In this document: piece after piece, positions 39,901 to 47,200 of the stretch
How positions within the stretch are numbered: position 1 is the stretch's first letter
Layout of the letters: each line of letters starts with the position of its first letter
NCBI RefSeq assembly: GCF_035961655.1
Contig: NZ_CP108393.1
Location: 2,211,001 to 2,275,000, forward strand
DNA: 64,000 nucleotides
DNA from: Streptomyces sp. NBC_01317
GTDB lineage: Bacteria > Actinomycetota > Actinomycetes > Streptomycetales > Streptomycetaceae
Reading direction: 5' to 3'
The notes under the pieces: model-generated
Told to the model about the DNA's origin: nothing
The model's database searches: none
The model's input: only the letters and a program-made list of their open reading frames with translations
Made by a program: the position numbers and the translations under genes

Positions 39901-41627
39901 AGCGCGGCGCGCGGGCGCCCTGGGCCGGGGAGCTGGCCGAGGCCCGCCGGGCCATCCGGGTCCGCGTCGGCGGAGCCGACCACTGGGCGGCGATCGAGGA
40001 CGCGGGCCGGCTGCGGGACGCGCTGGGCACCGCCCTGCCCGTCGGCGTCCCCGAGGCGTTCACCGAGCCGGTCAAGGACCCCCTGGGCGATCTCCTCGCC
40101 CGCTTCGCCCGTACGCACGGCCCGTTCACCTCGTCCCAGGCCGCCGCGCGCTTCGGCCTCGGCGCGGCGGTCACGGACGGCGCGCTGCAACGCCTCGCGG
40201 CCGGCGGCCGGGTCGTCCAGGGCGAGTTCCACCCCTCGGGCATCGGCCAGGAGTGGTGCGACGCCACGGTCCTGCGCCGGCTGCGCCGCCGCTCGCTGGC
40301 CGCCCTGCGCCAGGAGCTGGAGCCGGTCGCGCCCGCCGCGCTCGCCACCTTCCTCCCCCAGTGGCAGCACCTGGGCAGCCACAGCCTGCGCGGGATCGAC
40401 GGACTCGCCCGCGCCGTGGAGCAGTTGCAGGGCGCGCCGGTCCCGGCCTCGGCCCTGGAGCGGCTGATCCTGCCGTCCCGGGTCAGCGGCTACACCCCGG
40501 CGCTGCTGGACGAACTGACCACCACGGGCGAGGTGCTGTGGGCGGGCGCGGGCGCGCTCCCCGGCAAGGACGGCTGGGTCTCGCTCCACCTCGCCGACAC
40601 GGCCCCGCTGTTGCTGGCGCCCCCGCACCCCCTGGAGCTGAGCGCCCTCCACGAATCCGTCCTCACGATCCTCTCGGGCGGCTACGGCCTGTTCTTCCGC
40701 CAGATCGCCGACCAGGTCCGCGCCACCACCCACCCGGACGCGGCCGATCCGCACCTGGCCGACGTCCTCTGGGACCTGTCCTGGTCCGGCCGGCTCACCA
40801 ACGACACCCTCGCGCCCCTGCGCGCGCTGCTCGGCTCGGGCCGCACGGCGGGTTCCACCGCCCACCGGGCCAGGCGCGCCGTCCCGCGCGGACGGTACGG
40901 CTCGCTCACGACGGCCGCGCGGACCGCGTCGCGCACGGGCCCGCCGACGGTCAGCGGACGCTGGTCGCTGCTCCCCGCCCCGGAGCCGGACCGTACGCAC
41001 CGCGTGCACGCGCTGGCCAGGACCCTCCTCGACCGCCATGGCGTGGTGACCCGGGGCGCGGTCGCCGCGGAAGGGGTCGAGGGCGGCTTCTCCGCCGTGT
41101 ACCGCGTCCTGTCGGCCTTCGAGGACAGCGGACAGGCCCGCCGCGGCTATGTCGTGGAGGGCCTGGGCGCGGCCCAGTTCGCGATGGACGGCGCGGTCGA
41201 CCGGCTCCGCGCGGCGGCGACGGCCCGCGACCGCGGGGAATCCGGCGCGGCGCCCCGGGCCGTGGTCCTGGCGGCCGCGGACCCCGCCAACGCGTACGGG
41301 GCGGCGCTGCCCTGGCCCGAGCCCCCGGACGGCGCCGGGCACAAGCCAGGCCGGAAAGCCGGCTCCCTGGTCGTCCTGGTCGACGGCGAGCTGACGCTGT
41401 ACATGGAACGGGGTGGCAAGACCCTCCTGGCCTGGCCGAAGGACCCGGACGACCCGGCCCTCACCGCGGCGGCCCAGGCCCTGGCGGGAGCGGCCCGCGC
41501 GGGAGCCCTCGGCACGATCACGGTGGAGCGGGCGAACGGCGCCCCGGCCCTGACGTCCCCCCTGGGCCGCACCCTGGAGACGGCGGGCTTCCACGCCACC
41601 CCGAGGGGCCTGCGCCTACGCGCCTGA
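36936..41627 (+). CDS. lhr: Large ATP-dependent helicase Lhr
   Basis: 1563-residue superfamily 2 helicase, a 3'-5' DNA/RNA translocase of the full-length Lhr type found in actinobacteria. Order: helicase core 1 with APTGSGKT near residue 45 and ILDEVHAVAG (DEVH) near 168, SATVRPVEEVARYL (motif III), core 2 (VATSSLELGIDMGAVDLVIQ and QRVGRAGHQVG, motifs V and VI, about 370-410), winged helix and Lhr-core beta-barrel to about 870, then the long C-terminal extension of Lhr proteins. ATG at 36936 with AGGTGG upstream; earlier in-frame residues are not helicase-like. Monocistronic. Role in repair of damaged DNA is established for relatives. Confidence 0.94.
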   Translation: MARTALDSFSPATRAWFTGAFPAPTAAQEGAWRAIQEGSDVLVVAPTGSGKTLAAFLAALDQLASKPPPAEARKRCRVLYVSPLKALAVDVERNLRSPLTGIRQESVRLGLPEPEVRVGIRSGDTPAAERRTLATKPPDILITTPESLFLMLTSAARDALAGIETVILDEVHAVAGTKRGAHLALSLERLDELLPRPARRIGLSATVRPVEEVARYLSPQRRVEIVQPPSGKEFDLSVVVPVEDLGELGGSPATDTNDAEKPSIWPHVEERIADLVQSHRSTIVFANSRRLAERLCNRLNEIAYERATGEAMPQAHSPAEVMAQSGAAQGAPPLLARAHHGSVSKEQRAQVEEDLKAGRLPAVVATSSLELGIDMGAVDLVIQVESPPSVASGLQRVGRAGHQVGAVSTGVVFPKYRGDLVQAAVVTERMRSGSIEALRVPANPLDVLAQQLVAIVALDTRQADDLLALARRAAPFASLPESAFTAVLDMLAGRYPSDAFAELRPRVVWDRVAGTVTGRPGAQRLAVTSGGTIPDRGLFGVFLAGSDPKKGGGRVGELDEEMVYESRAGDVFTLGTSSWRIEDITRDRVLVTPAPGAPGRLPFWKGDQLGRPLELGRAVGAFLREVGALSEEDARLRLMTAGLDHWAAGNLLAYLDEQRRACGHVPDDRTILVERFRDELGDWRVVIHSPFGAQVHAPWALALGARLAERYGMDAQVMHADDGIVLRLPDADLMGLDLLDADLGDLNHPGATGATGAGGSGGPGKERDRLDTTFDSAQAPVGAADVAFDRGEISGLVTEQVGGSALFASRFRECAARALLLPRRSPGKRTPLWQQRQRAAQLLQVASEFGSFPIVLEAVRECLQDVFDVPGLTELMGDIESRKVRLVEVTTTEPSPFARSLLFGYVAQFLYEGDSPLAERRAAALSLDSRLLAELLGQAELRELLDPDVLTELERELQWLTEDRRIKDVEGVADLLRVLGPLTDAELAERGARAPWAGELAEARRAIRVRVGGADHWAAIEDAGRLRDALGTALPVGVPEAFTEPVKDPLGDLLARFARTHGPFTSSQAAARFGLGAAVTDGALQRLAAGGRVVQGEFHPSGIGQEWCDATVLRRLRRRSLAALRQELEPVAPAALATFLPQWQHLGSHSLRGIDGLARAVEQLQGAPVPASALERLILPSRVSGYTPALLDELTTTGEVLWAGAGALPGKDGWVSLHLADTAPLLLAPPHPLELSALHESVLTILSGGYGLFFRQIADQVRATTHPDAADPHLADVLWDLSWSGRLTNDTLAPLRALLGSGRTAGSTAHRARRAVPRGRYGSLTTAARTASRTGPPTVSGRWSLLPAPEPDRTHRVHALARTLLDRHGVVTRGAVAAEGVEGGFSAVYRVLSAFEDSGQARRGYVVEGLGAAQFAMDGAVDRLRAAATARDRGESGAAPRAVVLAAADPANAYGAALPWPEPPDGAGHKPGRKAGSLVVLVDGELTLYMERGGKTLLAWPKDPDDPALTAAAQALAGAARAGALGTITVERANGAPALTSPLGRTLETAGFHATPRGLRLRA

Positions 41628-41879
41628 GTCCCCGCCCCGGCGCCGTGAGGAGGACACCCCGGCGGAACGTACCGACTCGGACCCCCGTACCGACTCGGAC
41701 CCCCCGGCAGCCGTACGGGACGCGGCATGCACCGGCAGCAGACTCAGCCCCCAGCCCCCCGCCGCCACCGCCCCCTCGACGAAGCCGGTGTGCTCGGGCG
41801 CCAGCACGAGCCGCAGGACCGCCCACCACCACAGCCCGCCCAGCGCGACCGTCGGCAGAAGGATCCATCGCCTCGCCAT
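41616..41879 (-). CDS. Conserved small membrane protein (87 aa)
   Basis: 87 residues with two hydrophobic segments (WILLPTVALGGLWWWAVLRLVLAP and GAVAAGGWGLSLLPV) and a basic Ser/Arg-rich C-terminus holding a duplicated GSESVR hexapeptide. ATG at 41879 is chosen with AGGAGG 11 nt upstream; GTG 41915 with GGAGG only 4 nt away is an alternative. The 3' end overlaps the lhr stop by 12 bp on the opposite strand. Function unknown. Confidence 0.65.
   Translation of the reverse strand: MARRWILLPTVALGGLWWWAVLRLVLAPEHTGFVEGAVAAGGWGLSLLPVHAASRTAAGGSESVRGSESVRSAGVSSSRRRGGDSGA
41669..41704. repeat. Perfect 18-bp tandem duplication
   Basis: GTACCGACTCGGACCCCC twice in direct succession (41669-41686, 41687-41704). 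In the minus-strand gene it encodes a repeated Gly-Ser-Glu-Ser-Val-Arg unit. Confidence 0.9.
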
Positions 41880-42021
41880 AGCCGCCGCTGCCTCCTCCGC
41901 CCGCCCCAGGACCACCCGGCCTCCGGTCGTCTCAGAAGTCTCCCCCGCCCAGCCCTACCCCGCATCCAGAACGCCCATCCCCACCCAAAAGCCGCCACCC
42001 CCGCACCAGCAGCACGCGCGA

Positions 42022-42052
42022 AGGGTCCCCCGGCCGTCGGCCGGGAGACCCT
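42022..42052 (-). terminator. Terminator downstream of dpsC
   Basis: GGGTC plus CCCGGCC pair with GGCCGGG plus GACCC with one internal mismatch and a 3-nt loop, 46 nt past the dpsC stop on the minus strand. Confidence 0.65.
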
Positions 42053-42098
42053 CTTCACGTTCGCGCGGCCCGCAGCCCTCAACGGCTGCTCCAGTCGC

Positions 42099-42569
42099 TC
42101 AGACGCTTTCGGCCTGGAACATCCAGGCATGCTTCTCCAGATCCGCCGTCACCTGGATCAGGACGTCCTGGGTGACCGGGTCGGGGTCGTCGGTCACCTT
42201 GACGCGGTCGCGCATCTGCTCGATCACCGCGCCGAGGCCGTCGACCATGAGGCGGACCGCGTCCGCGTCCTTGATCCAGCCGTTCGGGACCGTACCGAAG
42301 GCGCTGGTGGCCGCGACCGTGCCGGCGCGGCCGTCCGGGGTGACACCGAGGGCCGACGCCCGTTCGGCCACGGTGTCCATGTGCTGCCGCGCCGTGGTCA
42401 CGACCTCGTCGAGCTGGAGATGTACGGAGCGGAAGCGGGGACCGACGATGTTCCAGTGCACCTGTTTGGCGACCAGCGCGAGATCCACCAGGTCCACGAG
42501 CGCGCCCTGGAGCGCCTCGCCGACCAGCTTGAGGTCTTCCTCGGAAAGGGAACTCTTGACGACAGACAT
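42099..42569 (-). CDS. dpsC: Dps-family ferritin-like DNA protection protein (DpsC)
   Basis: 156-residue Dps: dodecameric iron-storing, DNA-protecting protein of stress and sporulation. The inter-subunit ferroxidase ligands are all present: QVHWNIVG (His, Trp), RSVHLQLDE (His, Asp) and HMDTVAERASALG (Asp, Glu). ATG at 42569 with GGAGG 6-10 nt upstream; a longer frame is not needed. The N-terminal tail is short with few Lys, and the C-terminus is short (EKHAWMFQAESV), both fitting DpsC rather than the long-tailed DpsA. The symbol rests on synteny with S. coelicolor. Confidence 0.9.
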   Translation of the reverse strand: MSVVKSSLSEEDLKLVGEALQGALVDLVDLALVAKQVHWNIVGPRFRSVHLQLDEVVTTARQHMDTVAERASALGVTPDGRAGTVAATSAFGTVPNGWIKDADAVRLMVDGLGAVIEQMRDRVKVTDDPDPVTQDVLIQVTADLEKHAWMFQAESV

Positions 42570-42653
42570 GCACGTCCTCCATTGCCGTTCGTACGTACCT
42601 TCAACCATGGCACAGATGCCCTGAAGAGGTCATTTCACTCCCGGGGGGACGAC

Positions 42654-42687
42654 AAAAACCCCGGCCGGTGAGATGCACCGGACGGGG
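42654..42687 (-). terminator. Rho-independent terminator of clgR
   Basis: A 12-bp stem with one mismatch (CCCCGGCCGGTG / CACCGGACGGGG) and a 5-nt loop, followed on the minus strand by TTTTTG. It begins 43 nt after the clgR stop. One of the few in the window with a genuine U tract. Confidence 0.85.
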
Positions 42688-42730
42688 CTCGCGCCGAACG
42701 TACGAACGGGTGGGACAGCACCCGGGGAAT

Positions 42731-43114
42731 CTAGGCGGCGACGACGTCCACCGCTTCCGTAGGTGCCTTGATGGTCACCCGTTCCGTCGGCACCTTGGCC
42801 ACCGACGTCACGGAGACAGAGTTGAGCATCGGACGTACTGGCGCAGGCACCGGCTCGTTCGCCGCCGCCGACGCGGCCAGCTCGGCCAGCGACAGCTCGT
42901 CACTCACTTCACGCATGAGCTCGGACATCCGTACATCAAGCGCGTCGCAGATCGCGGAGAGCAGCTCGGAGGATGCCTCCTTCTGCCCCCGCTCCACCTC
43001 GGAAAGATAGCCGAGCGAGACTCGGGCGGACGAGGAGACTTCGCGCAGAGTACGGCCCTGGCGCTGGCGCTGCCGACGCAGCACGTCACCAAGCAGGCGA
43101 CGGAGCAGAATCAT
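42731..43114 (-). CDS. clgR: Clp/Lon gene regulator ClgR
   Basis: 127-residue XRE-type activator of clpP and lon in actinobacteria. [63 protein letters not shown]. The C-terminal half is flexible and ends EAVDVVAA; the terminal Ala-Ala is the ClpP-recognised degron described for Streptomyces ClgR, giving feedback proteolysis. ATG at 43114 with AGGAGGG about 10 nt upstream. Last gene of the ftsK-to-clgR series, as in Mycobacterium; ends at a strong terminator. Confidence 0.93.
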   Translation of the reverse strand: MILLRRLLGDVLRRQRQRQGRTLREVSSSARVSLGYLSEVERGQKEASSELLSAICDALDVRMSELMREVSDELSLAELAASAAANEPVPAPVRPMLNSVSVTSVAKVPTERVTIKAPTEAVDVVAA

Positions 43115-43223
43115 CGGTGGCTCCCTCCTCGGACCGCGTAGCCGCATCCTTCTCGCCCCACCGTACCGCCTCGCGCCGCGGCCGTGCGGGGAGCGATGCG
43201 GTGTTCACTCAGGGCTGCAAACA

Positions 43224-43736
43224 TCAATTCCCCCCGTTCTGTTCCGTATCCTGTGTCCGCCCGTTCCCGGAAAGTTCGCTGCGGAGCAGTCCCAGCACGC
43301 TGACCACACTCTCTTTACGAATGTCCGCCCGGTCACCGTTCAACCGCAGAGCGACAACTTTCCCGGGACCGATCGGTCCTACGACCGCCACGTAGACGGT
43401 CCCCACGGGCTGCCCGTCCTGCGGTTCGGGACCCGCCACCCCGGTGGTCGCGGCGCCCCAGTCGGCGCCCAGGACCCGTCGTACCCCCGCCGCCATCTGC
43501 CGTGCGACCTCGGGATCCACCGCACCGCGTTCCGCCAGGAGGGGTGCGGCGACGCCCAGGACGTCCCGCTTGAGATCCGTCGCGTAGGCCGTCACGGACC
43601 CGCGGAAGCTCCGGGAGGCGCCGGGGACCGAGGTCAGCTCCGCGGCCACCAGGCCGCCGGTCAGGGACTCCGCGACGGCCAGCGTCGCGGACCGGTCCTC
43701 CAGCAGCGCCAGCACCCGCGCCGCGCCGCCGTTCAC
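43224..43736 (-). CDS. cinA: CinA family protein (nicotinamide-nucleotide amidase domain)
   Basis: 170-residue protein containing only the CinA C-terminal (PncC) domain, which deamidates nicotinamide mononucleotide. Seen: AVAESLTGGLVAAELTSVPGASRSFRGSVTAYATDLKRDVLGV (active-site Ser/Tyr/Lys region) and TTGVAGPEPQDGQPVGTVYVA. The N-terminal molybdopterin-like domain of full CinA is absent, as usual in this group. GTG at 43736 overlaps the pgsA stop by 4 bp, so coupled translation. ClgR follows 110 bp downstream. Confidence 0.92.
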   Translation of the reverse strand: MNGGAARVLALLEDRSATLAVAESLTGGLVAAELTSVPGASRSFRGSVTAYATDLKRDVLGVAAPLLAERGAVDPEVARQMAAGVRRVLGADWGAATTGVAGPEPQDGQPVGTVYVAVVGPIGPGKVVALRLNGDRADIRKESVVSVLGLLRSELSGNGRTQDTEQNGGN

Positions 43737-44473
43737 CGCGTGGACTCCGCAGCGGCACTCTCCCCGGCCTCGTCCGCCTCACCGGACCCATCGGTCCCGC
43801 CATGACGGTGGGCCTGTGCCGCCCGCTGCGCCACGATCCCCCGCCGCCGGATGAGCACCGCGTCGCGTACGTAGTCCAGCCCGGTGAGCACCGTCAGCAC
43901 GACCGCCAGCGCCATCACCCAGAACCGCAGCGTCGCCAGCGGCCCCGTCAGCGCCAGGACGTACATCCCCACCGCCACGCCCTGCGCCAGGGTCTTCGCC
44001 TTGCCGCCCCGGCTGGCCGGGATGACGGCGAGTCTGATCACCCAGAACCGCATCAGCGTGATGCCGGTCTCACGGAAGAGGATGACGCTCGTCACCCACC
44101 AGGGCAGATCGCCCAGCACCGAGAGACTGATCAGCCCCGCCGCCATGATCGCCTTGTCGGCGATGGGGTCGGCGATCTTCCCGAAGTCGGTGACCAGGTT
44201 GTACGTACGGGCAAGATGCCCGTCGAAGACATCGGTGATCATCGCGACGGCGAACGCCGCCCACGCCCAGGCACGCCAGGCCGGGTCGAATCCGCCGTCC
44301 TGGAACAGCAGCACAACGAAGGCGGGCACGAGCACCAGCCGCACCATGGTGAGTATGTTGGCGATGTTCCACAGGCTGGCCTGATTGACCGCAGCAGCCC
44401 CCAGCTTGCCTTTGGGCGCCGGTACCCGCTTCGCGCCGGTACCGCCCGCAGCGGACGCCGGGACTCCGGTCAT
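43733..44473 (-). CDS. pgsA: CDP-diacylglycerol--glycerol-3-phosphate 3-phosphatidyltransferase
   Basis: 246-residue membrane enzyme making phosphatidylglycerol phosphate. The CDP-alcohol phosphotransferase motif is complete: [27 protein letters not shown]. Four to six spans. An N-terminal Ala/Gly/Lys-rich lead of about 30 residues and a C-terminal charged tail of about 40 residues (His, Asp, Glu-rich) flank the core. GTG/ATG at 44473 overlaps the rimO stop by 4 bp. In actinobacteria this locus sits between rimO and cinA. Confidence 0.94.
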   Translation of the reverse strand: MTGVPASAAGGTGAKRVPAPKGKLGAAAVNQASLWNIANILTMVRLVLVPAFVVLLFQDGGFDPAWRAWAWAAFAVAMITDVFDGHLARTYNLVTDFGKIADPIADKAIMAAGLISLSVLGDLPWWVTSVILFRETGITLMRFWVIRLAVIPASRGGKAKTLAQGVAVGMYVLALTGPLATLRFWVMALAVVLTVLTGLDYVRDAVLIRRRGIVAQRAAQAHRHGGTDGSGEADEAGESAAAESTR

Positions 44474-46053
44474 CTGGCCGCCTCCTCACCCGGGGTCCGT
44501 GGGTCGTCCCCCGGAAAGTCGCAGTACTCGACGACCAGGTCCACGCCCTGGGTGCCGACCACCTTCGCCTCGACCATACGGCCGGGACGCAGACCCGTGG
44601 CGGAGGTGAAGATCACCTGTCCGTCCGTTTCGGGCGCCTGGTGCGCCGCGCGCCCGACAGCGGCCTCCTCGGAATCGTCCCCACTCTCCGGAGCGACCGA
44701 TTCCACCAACACCTCAAGGCTCTCACCGAGGCGCTCCTCGGCGCGCTGGGCCGTCAGCTCCTCGGCGAGCCGCGACAGGTGCGCCAGCCGCTCGTCGATG
44801 ACGTCCTGGTCCAGCTTGTCGCCGTAGGTGGCGGCCTCCGTGCCGTCCTCGTCCGAGTATCCGAAGACGCCGATGGCGTCGAGCCGCGCGCCGGTCAGGA
44901 AACGTTCCAGCTCGGCGAAGTCGGCCTCCGTCTCGCCGGGGAAGCCGACGATGAAGTTCGAGCGCACACCCGCCTGCGGGGCCTTGCCCCGGATGGTCCC
45001 GAGCAGTTCCAGGAAGCGCTCGGTGTCCCCGAAGCGCCGCATCGCGCGCAGCACGCCCGGCGCGGAGTGCTGGAAGGACAGGTCGAAGTACGGCGCGACC
45101 TTGGGCGTCGACGTCAGGACGTCGATCAGGCCGGGGCGCATCTCGGCCGGCTGGAGGTAGCTGACCCGGATGCGCTCGATGCCGTCGACGGCGGCCAGCT
45201 CCGGCAGCAGGGTCTCCAGCAGGCGGATGTCGCCGAGGTCCTTGCCGTACGAGGTGTTGTTCTCGGAGACGAGCATGACTTCCTTGACGCCCTGGTCGGC
45301 GAGCCAGCGCGTCTCGGTGAGCACGTCGCTGGGGCGCCGGGAGATGAAGGAGCCGCGGAACGAGGGGATGGCGCAGAAGGAGCAGCGGCGGTCGCAGCCG
45401 GAGGCGAGCTTCACGGAGGCGACGGGGCTGGTGTCCAGGCGGCGCCGCAGGGGGGCGCGCGGGCCCGAGGCGGGCGCGAGCCCGGCGGGCAGGTCGGCGG
45501 GGAGCGTCTCGGGATCCGGCGCGACAGCGGGGGCCAGGGCCGGCGCCCCGACCGCGGGGGCCGCCGTGGCGACCCCGCCGGCGTGGCCGTGACCGGGCAG
45601 GGCCACCCCGGCGGCATCCTGTCGCGCGGCCGGGCTGAGCGGCAGCAGCTTGCGCCGGTCACGGGGCGTGTGCGACGCGTGGATGCCGCCGTTCAGGATC
45701 GTCTGGAGCCGGTCCGAGATGTCGGCGTAGTCGTCGAAGCCGAGCACACCGTCCGCCTCGGGCAGGGCCTCGGCCAGCTCCTTGCCGTAACGCTCGGCCA
45801 TGCAGCCGACGGCGACGACGGCCTGGGTCTTGCCCTGGCCCTTGAGATCGTTGGCTTCCAGCAGGGCGTCGACGGAGTCCTTCTTCGCGGCTTCGACAAA
45901 TCCGCAGGTGTTGACGACGGCGACGTCCGCGTCCGAGGCGTCCTGGACGAGCTCCCAGCCGTCCGCTGCCAAGCGGCCTGCAAGCTCCTCCGAGTCCACC
46001 TCGTTACGGGCGCAGCCAAGAGTGACAAGGGCGACGGTACGGCGTTCGGGCAT
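44470..46053 (-). CDS. rimO: Ribosomal protein S12 methylthiotransferase RimO
   Basis: 527-residue radical-SAM enzyme methylthiolating Asp in ribosomal protein S12. Seen: [16 protein letters not shown] and [17 protein letters not shown] (UPF0004 Cys), [26 protein letters not shown] (CxxxCxxC), FSYSDEDGT-like segment ([13 protein letters not shown]) and a C-terminal TRAM domain. About 60 residues of Ala/Pro/Gly-rich low complexity (roughly 135-200) are inserted before the radical-SAM domain, making it longer than the ~440-residue E. coli enzyme. ATG at 46053. Coupled to pgsA. Confidence 0.94.
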   Translation of the reverse strand: MPERRTVALVTLGCARNEVDSEELAGRLAADGWELVQDASDADVAVVNTCGFVEAAKKDSVDALLEANDLKGQGKTQAVVAVGCMAERYGKELAEALPEADGVLGFDDYADISDRLQTILNGGIHASHTPRDRRKLLPLSPAARQDAAGVALPGHGHAGGVATAAPAVGAPALAPAVAPDPETLPADLPAGLAPASGPRAPLRRRLDTSPVASVKLASGCDRRCSFCAIPSFRGSFISRRPSDVLTETRWLADQGVKEVMLVSENNTSYGKDLGDIRLLETLLPELAAVDGIERIRVSYLQPAEMRPGLIDVLTSTPKVAPYFDLSFQHSAPGVLRAMRRFGDTERFLELLGTIRGKAPQAGVRSNFIVGFPGETEADFAELERFLTGARLDAIGVFGYSDEDGTEAATYGDKLDQDVIDERLAHLSRLAEELTAQRAEERLGESLEVLVESVAPESGDDSEEAAVGRAAHQAPETDGQVIFTSATGLRPGRMVEAKVVGTQGVDLVVEYCDFPGDDPRTPGEEAAR

Positions 46054-46102
46054 GGCATCAGACTACTTTGTCCCGGCCGCGGCCCCTGCCGTGCAGGGTG
46101 GG

Positions 46103-46933
46103 TCAGCCGACCTCGGGGTCTCCCTGCGTGTACGAGAGCCGCTCGACCTGCCCGGACTCGAACGCGTCGCTGACCTTCTTGCCGTTGACGAACAGCTCGG
46201 TGGCCCCGGCGTTGCCGAGGATCAGGTCGATCTGCTCGTCGTCCTGGAAGGTCTTCGACTCACCCTTGAGGAGGAGCCCGTCGAACAGCAGTTTTCCGTT
46301 GTGCGCCTTGGCGGAGATCCAGCTCTTGTCGTCCACGGCGGACAGCTTGACGGTCACCTTGTCGCGCGGCGCCGCCGCGATGGCGCTGTCCGAGGGGACG
46401 GGCTTGGGGTCGGCGCTCTTGGTGGCCGTGGGCTTGGCGTTGGTCTTGGCGGGCTTGGGGCCCTCGGCGGCCGTCTTCGTCTTGCCGTTGTTCTCGGTGC
46501 CGTTGAACGCGGTGAAACCGACGAACCCGACCACCGCGACGATCGCGGCGACCATGGCGGCGGTCCAGTTCGGGCGGCGCCGTTCCGGCCGGATCCGTTC
46601 CGCTTCGAACAGCGGAGCCGCCGGCGTGGGCACCGGGCGCCCGCCGTGGTCGGCGTCGAACCGCTCCATCAGGGGAGCGGGATCGATCCCGACCGCCTGG
46701 GCGAGCATGCGGATGTGCCCACGGGCGTAGACGTCGCCGCCGCTGCGGGAGAAGTCGTCCTGCTCGATCGCGTGCACGATGGGGATGCGCACCCGGGTCG
46801 AGCCGCTGACCTCGTCGACCGTCAGATCCGCGGCGACGCGCGCCTGCTGGAGGATCTGACCGATCGTGGGCCGGTCGTCGTGAGGGGAGGTACCGTCGGG
46901 GTCATTGCCGTCGGGAGAGTTGCCGATGGACAC
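46103..46933 (-). CDS. HTH/DUF4115 membrane protein, RodZ-like
   Basis: 276-residue bitopic protein with RodZ architecture: cytoplasmic HTH_25 domain (IGQILQQARVAADLTVDEVSGSTRVRIPIVHAIEQDDF, then GGDVYARGHIRMLAQAVGID), linker, one span (WTAAMVAAIVAVVGFVGFTAF), Thr/Lys/Pro-rich stretch and exported DUF4115 beta domain. RodZ links MreB to the wall machinery, though Streptomyces grows at tips and its RodZ-like proteins are less studied. GTG at 46933 is preferred (AAAGG 7 nt upstream, VSIGNSPDG start as in relatives); a longer GTG frame begins at 46960. Lies between ftsK and rimO. Confidence 0.88.
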   Translation of the reverse strand: MSIGNSPDGNDPDGTSPHDDRPTIGQILQQARVAADLTVDEVSGSTRVRIPIVHAIEQDDFSRSGGDVYARGHIRMLAQAVGIDPAPLMERFDADHGGRPVPTPAAPLFEAERIRPERRRPNWTAAMVAAIVAVVGFVGFTAFNGTENNGKTKTAAEGPKPAKTNAKPTATKSADPKPVPSDSAIAAAPRDKVTVKLSAVDDKSWISAKAHNGKLLFDGLLLKGESKTFQDDEQIDLILGNAGATELFVNGKKVSDAFESGQVERLSYTQGDPEVG

Positions 46934-47058
46934 GGGGGCGCCTTTCGAGCGTGTAGCCACCTGCTGGACATTCAGTCTATGGGTGGTACGAAAGGGTGGG
47001 GCAACCGGGCGGATGCACTTTGTACGCCATCAGAATGGCCTCGCGGCGTCTGAGTGGC

Positions 47059-47090
47059 GGAGTGAGGGACATCATGCACTCCCTCACTCC
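47059..47090. other. 11-bp inverted repeat between ftsK and the RodZ-like gene
   Basis: GGAGTGAGGGA and its exact complement around a 10-nt loop. It could end ftsK transcription (110 nt past its stop, no U tract) or be an operator for the gene below. The 267-bp gap shows no other gene; a weak TTGCCC/TAGACT pair (19-bp spacer) sits 40-70 bp before the RodZ-like start. Confidence 0.55.
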
Positions 47091-47200
47091 AACTTGACGT
47101 GTGGCCAGGGGAAACGGTTGCGTTCCATTTCCCTCCGAAATTCACTGTGAAGCCCCACAGGGGTCCGCGAGGCGTCCTTGGAGGTCGGTACGGTACGGCC

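Noticed and set aside
36909..41594. 1561-residue minus-strand open frame opposite lhr
   Set aside because: A long open shadow caused by high GC. Helicase motifs are complete on the plus strand, and the reverse product is low complexity.
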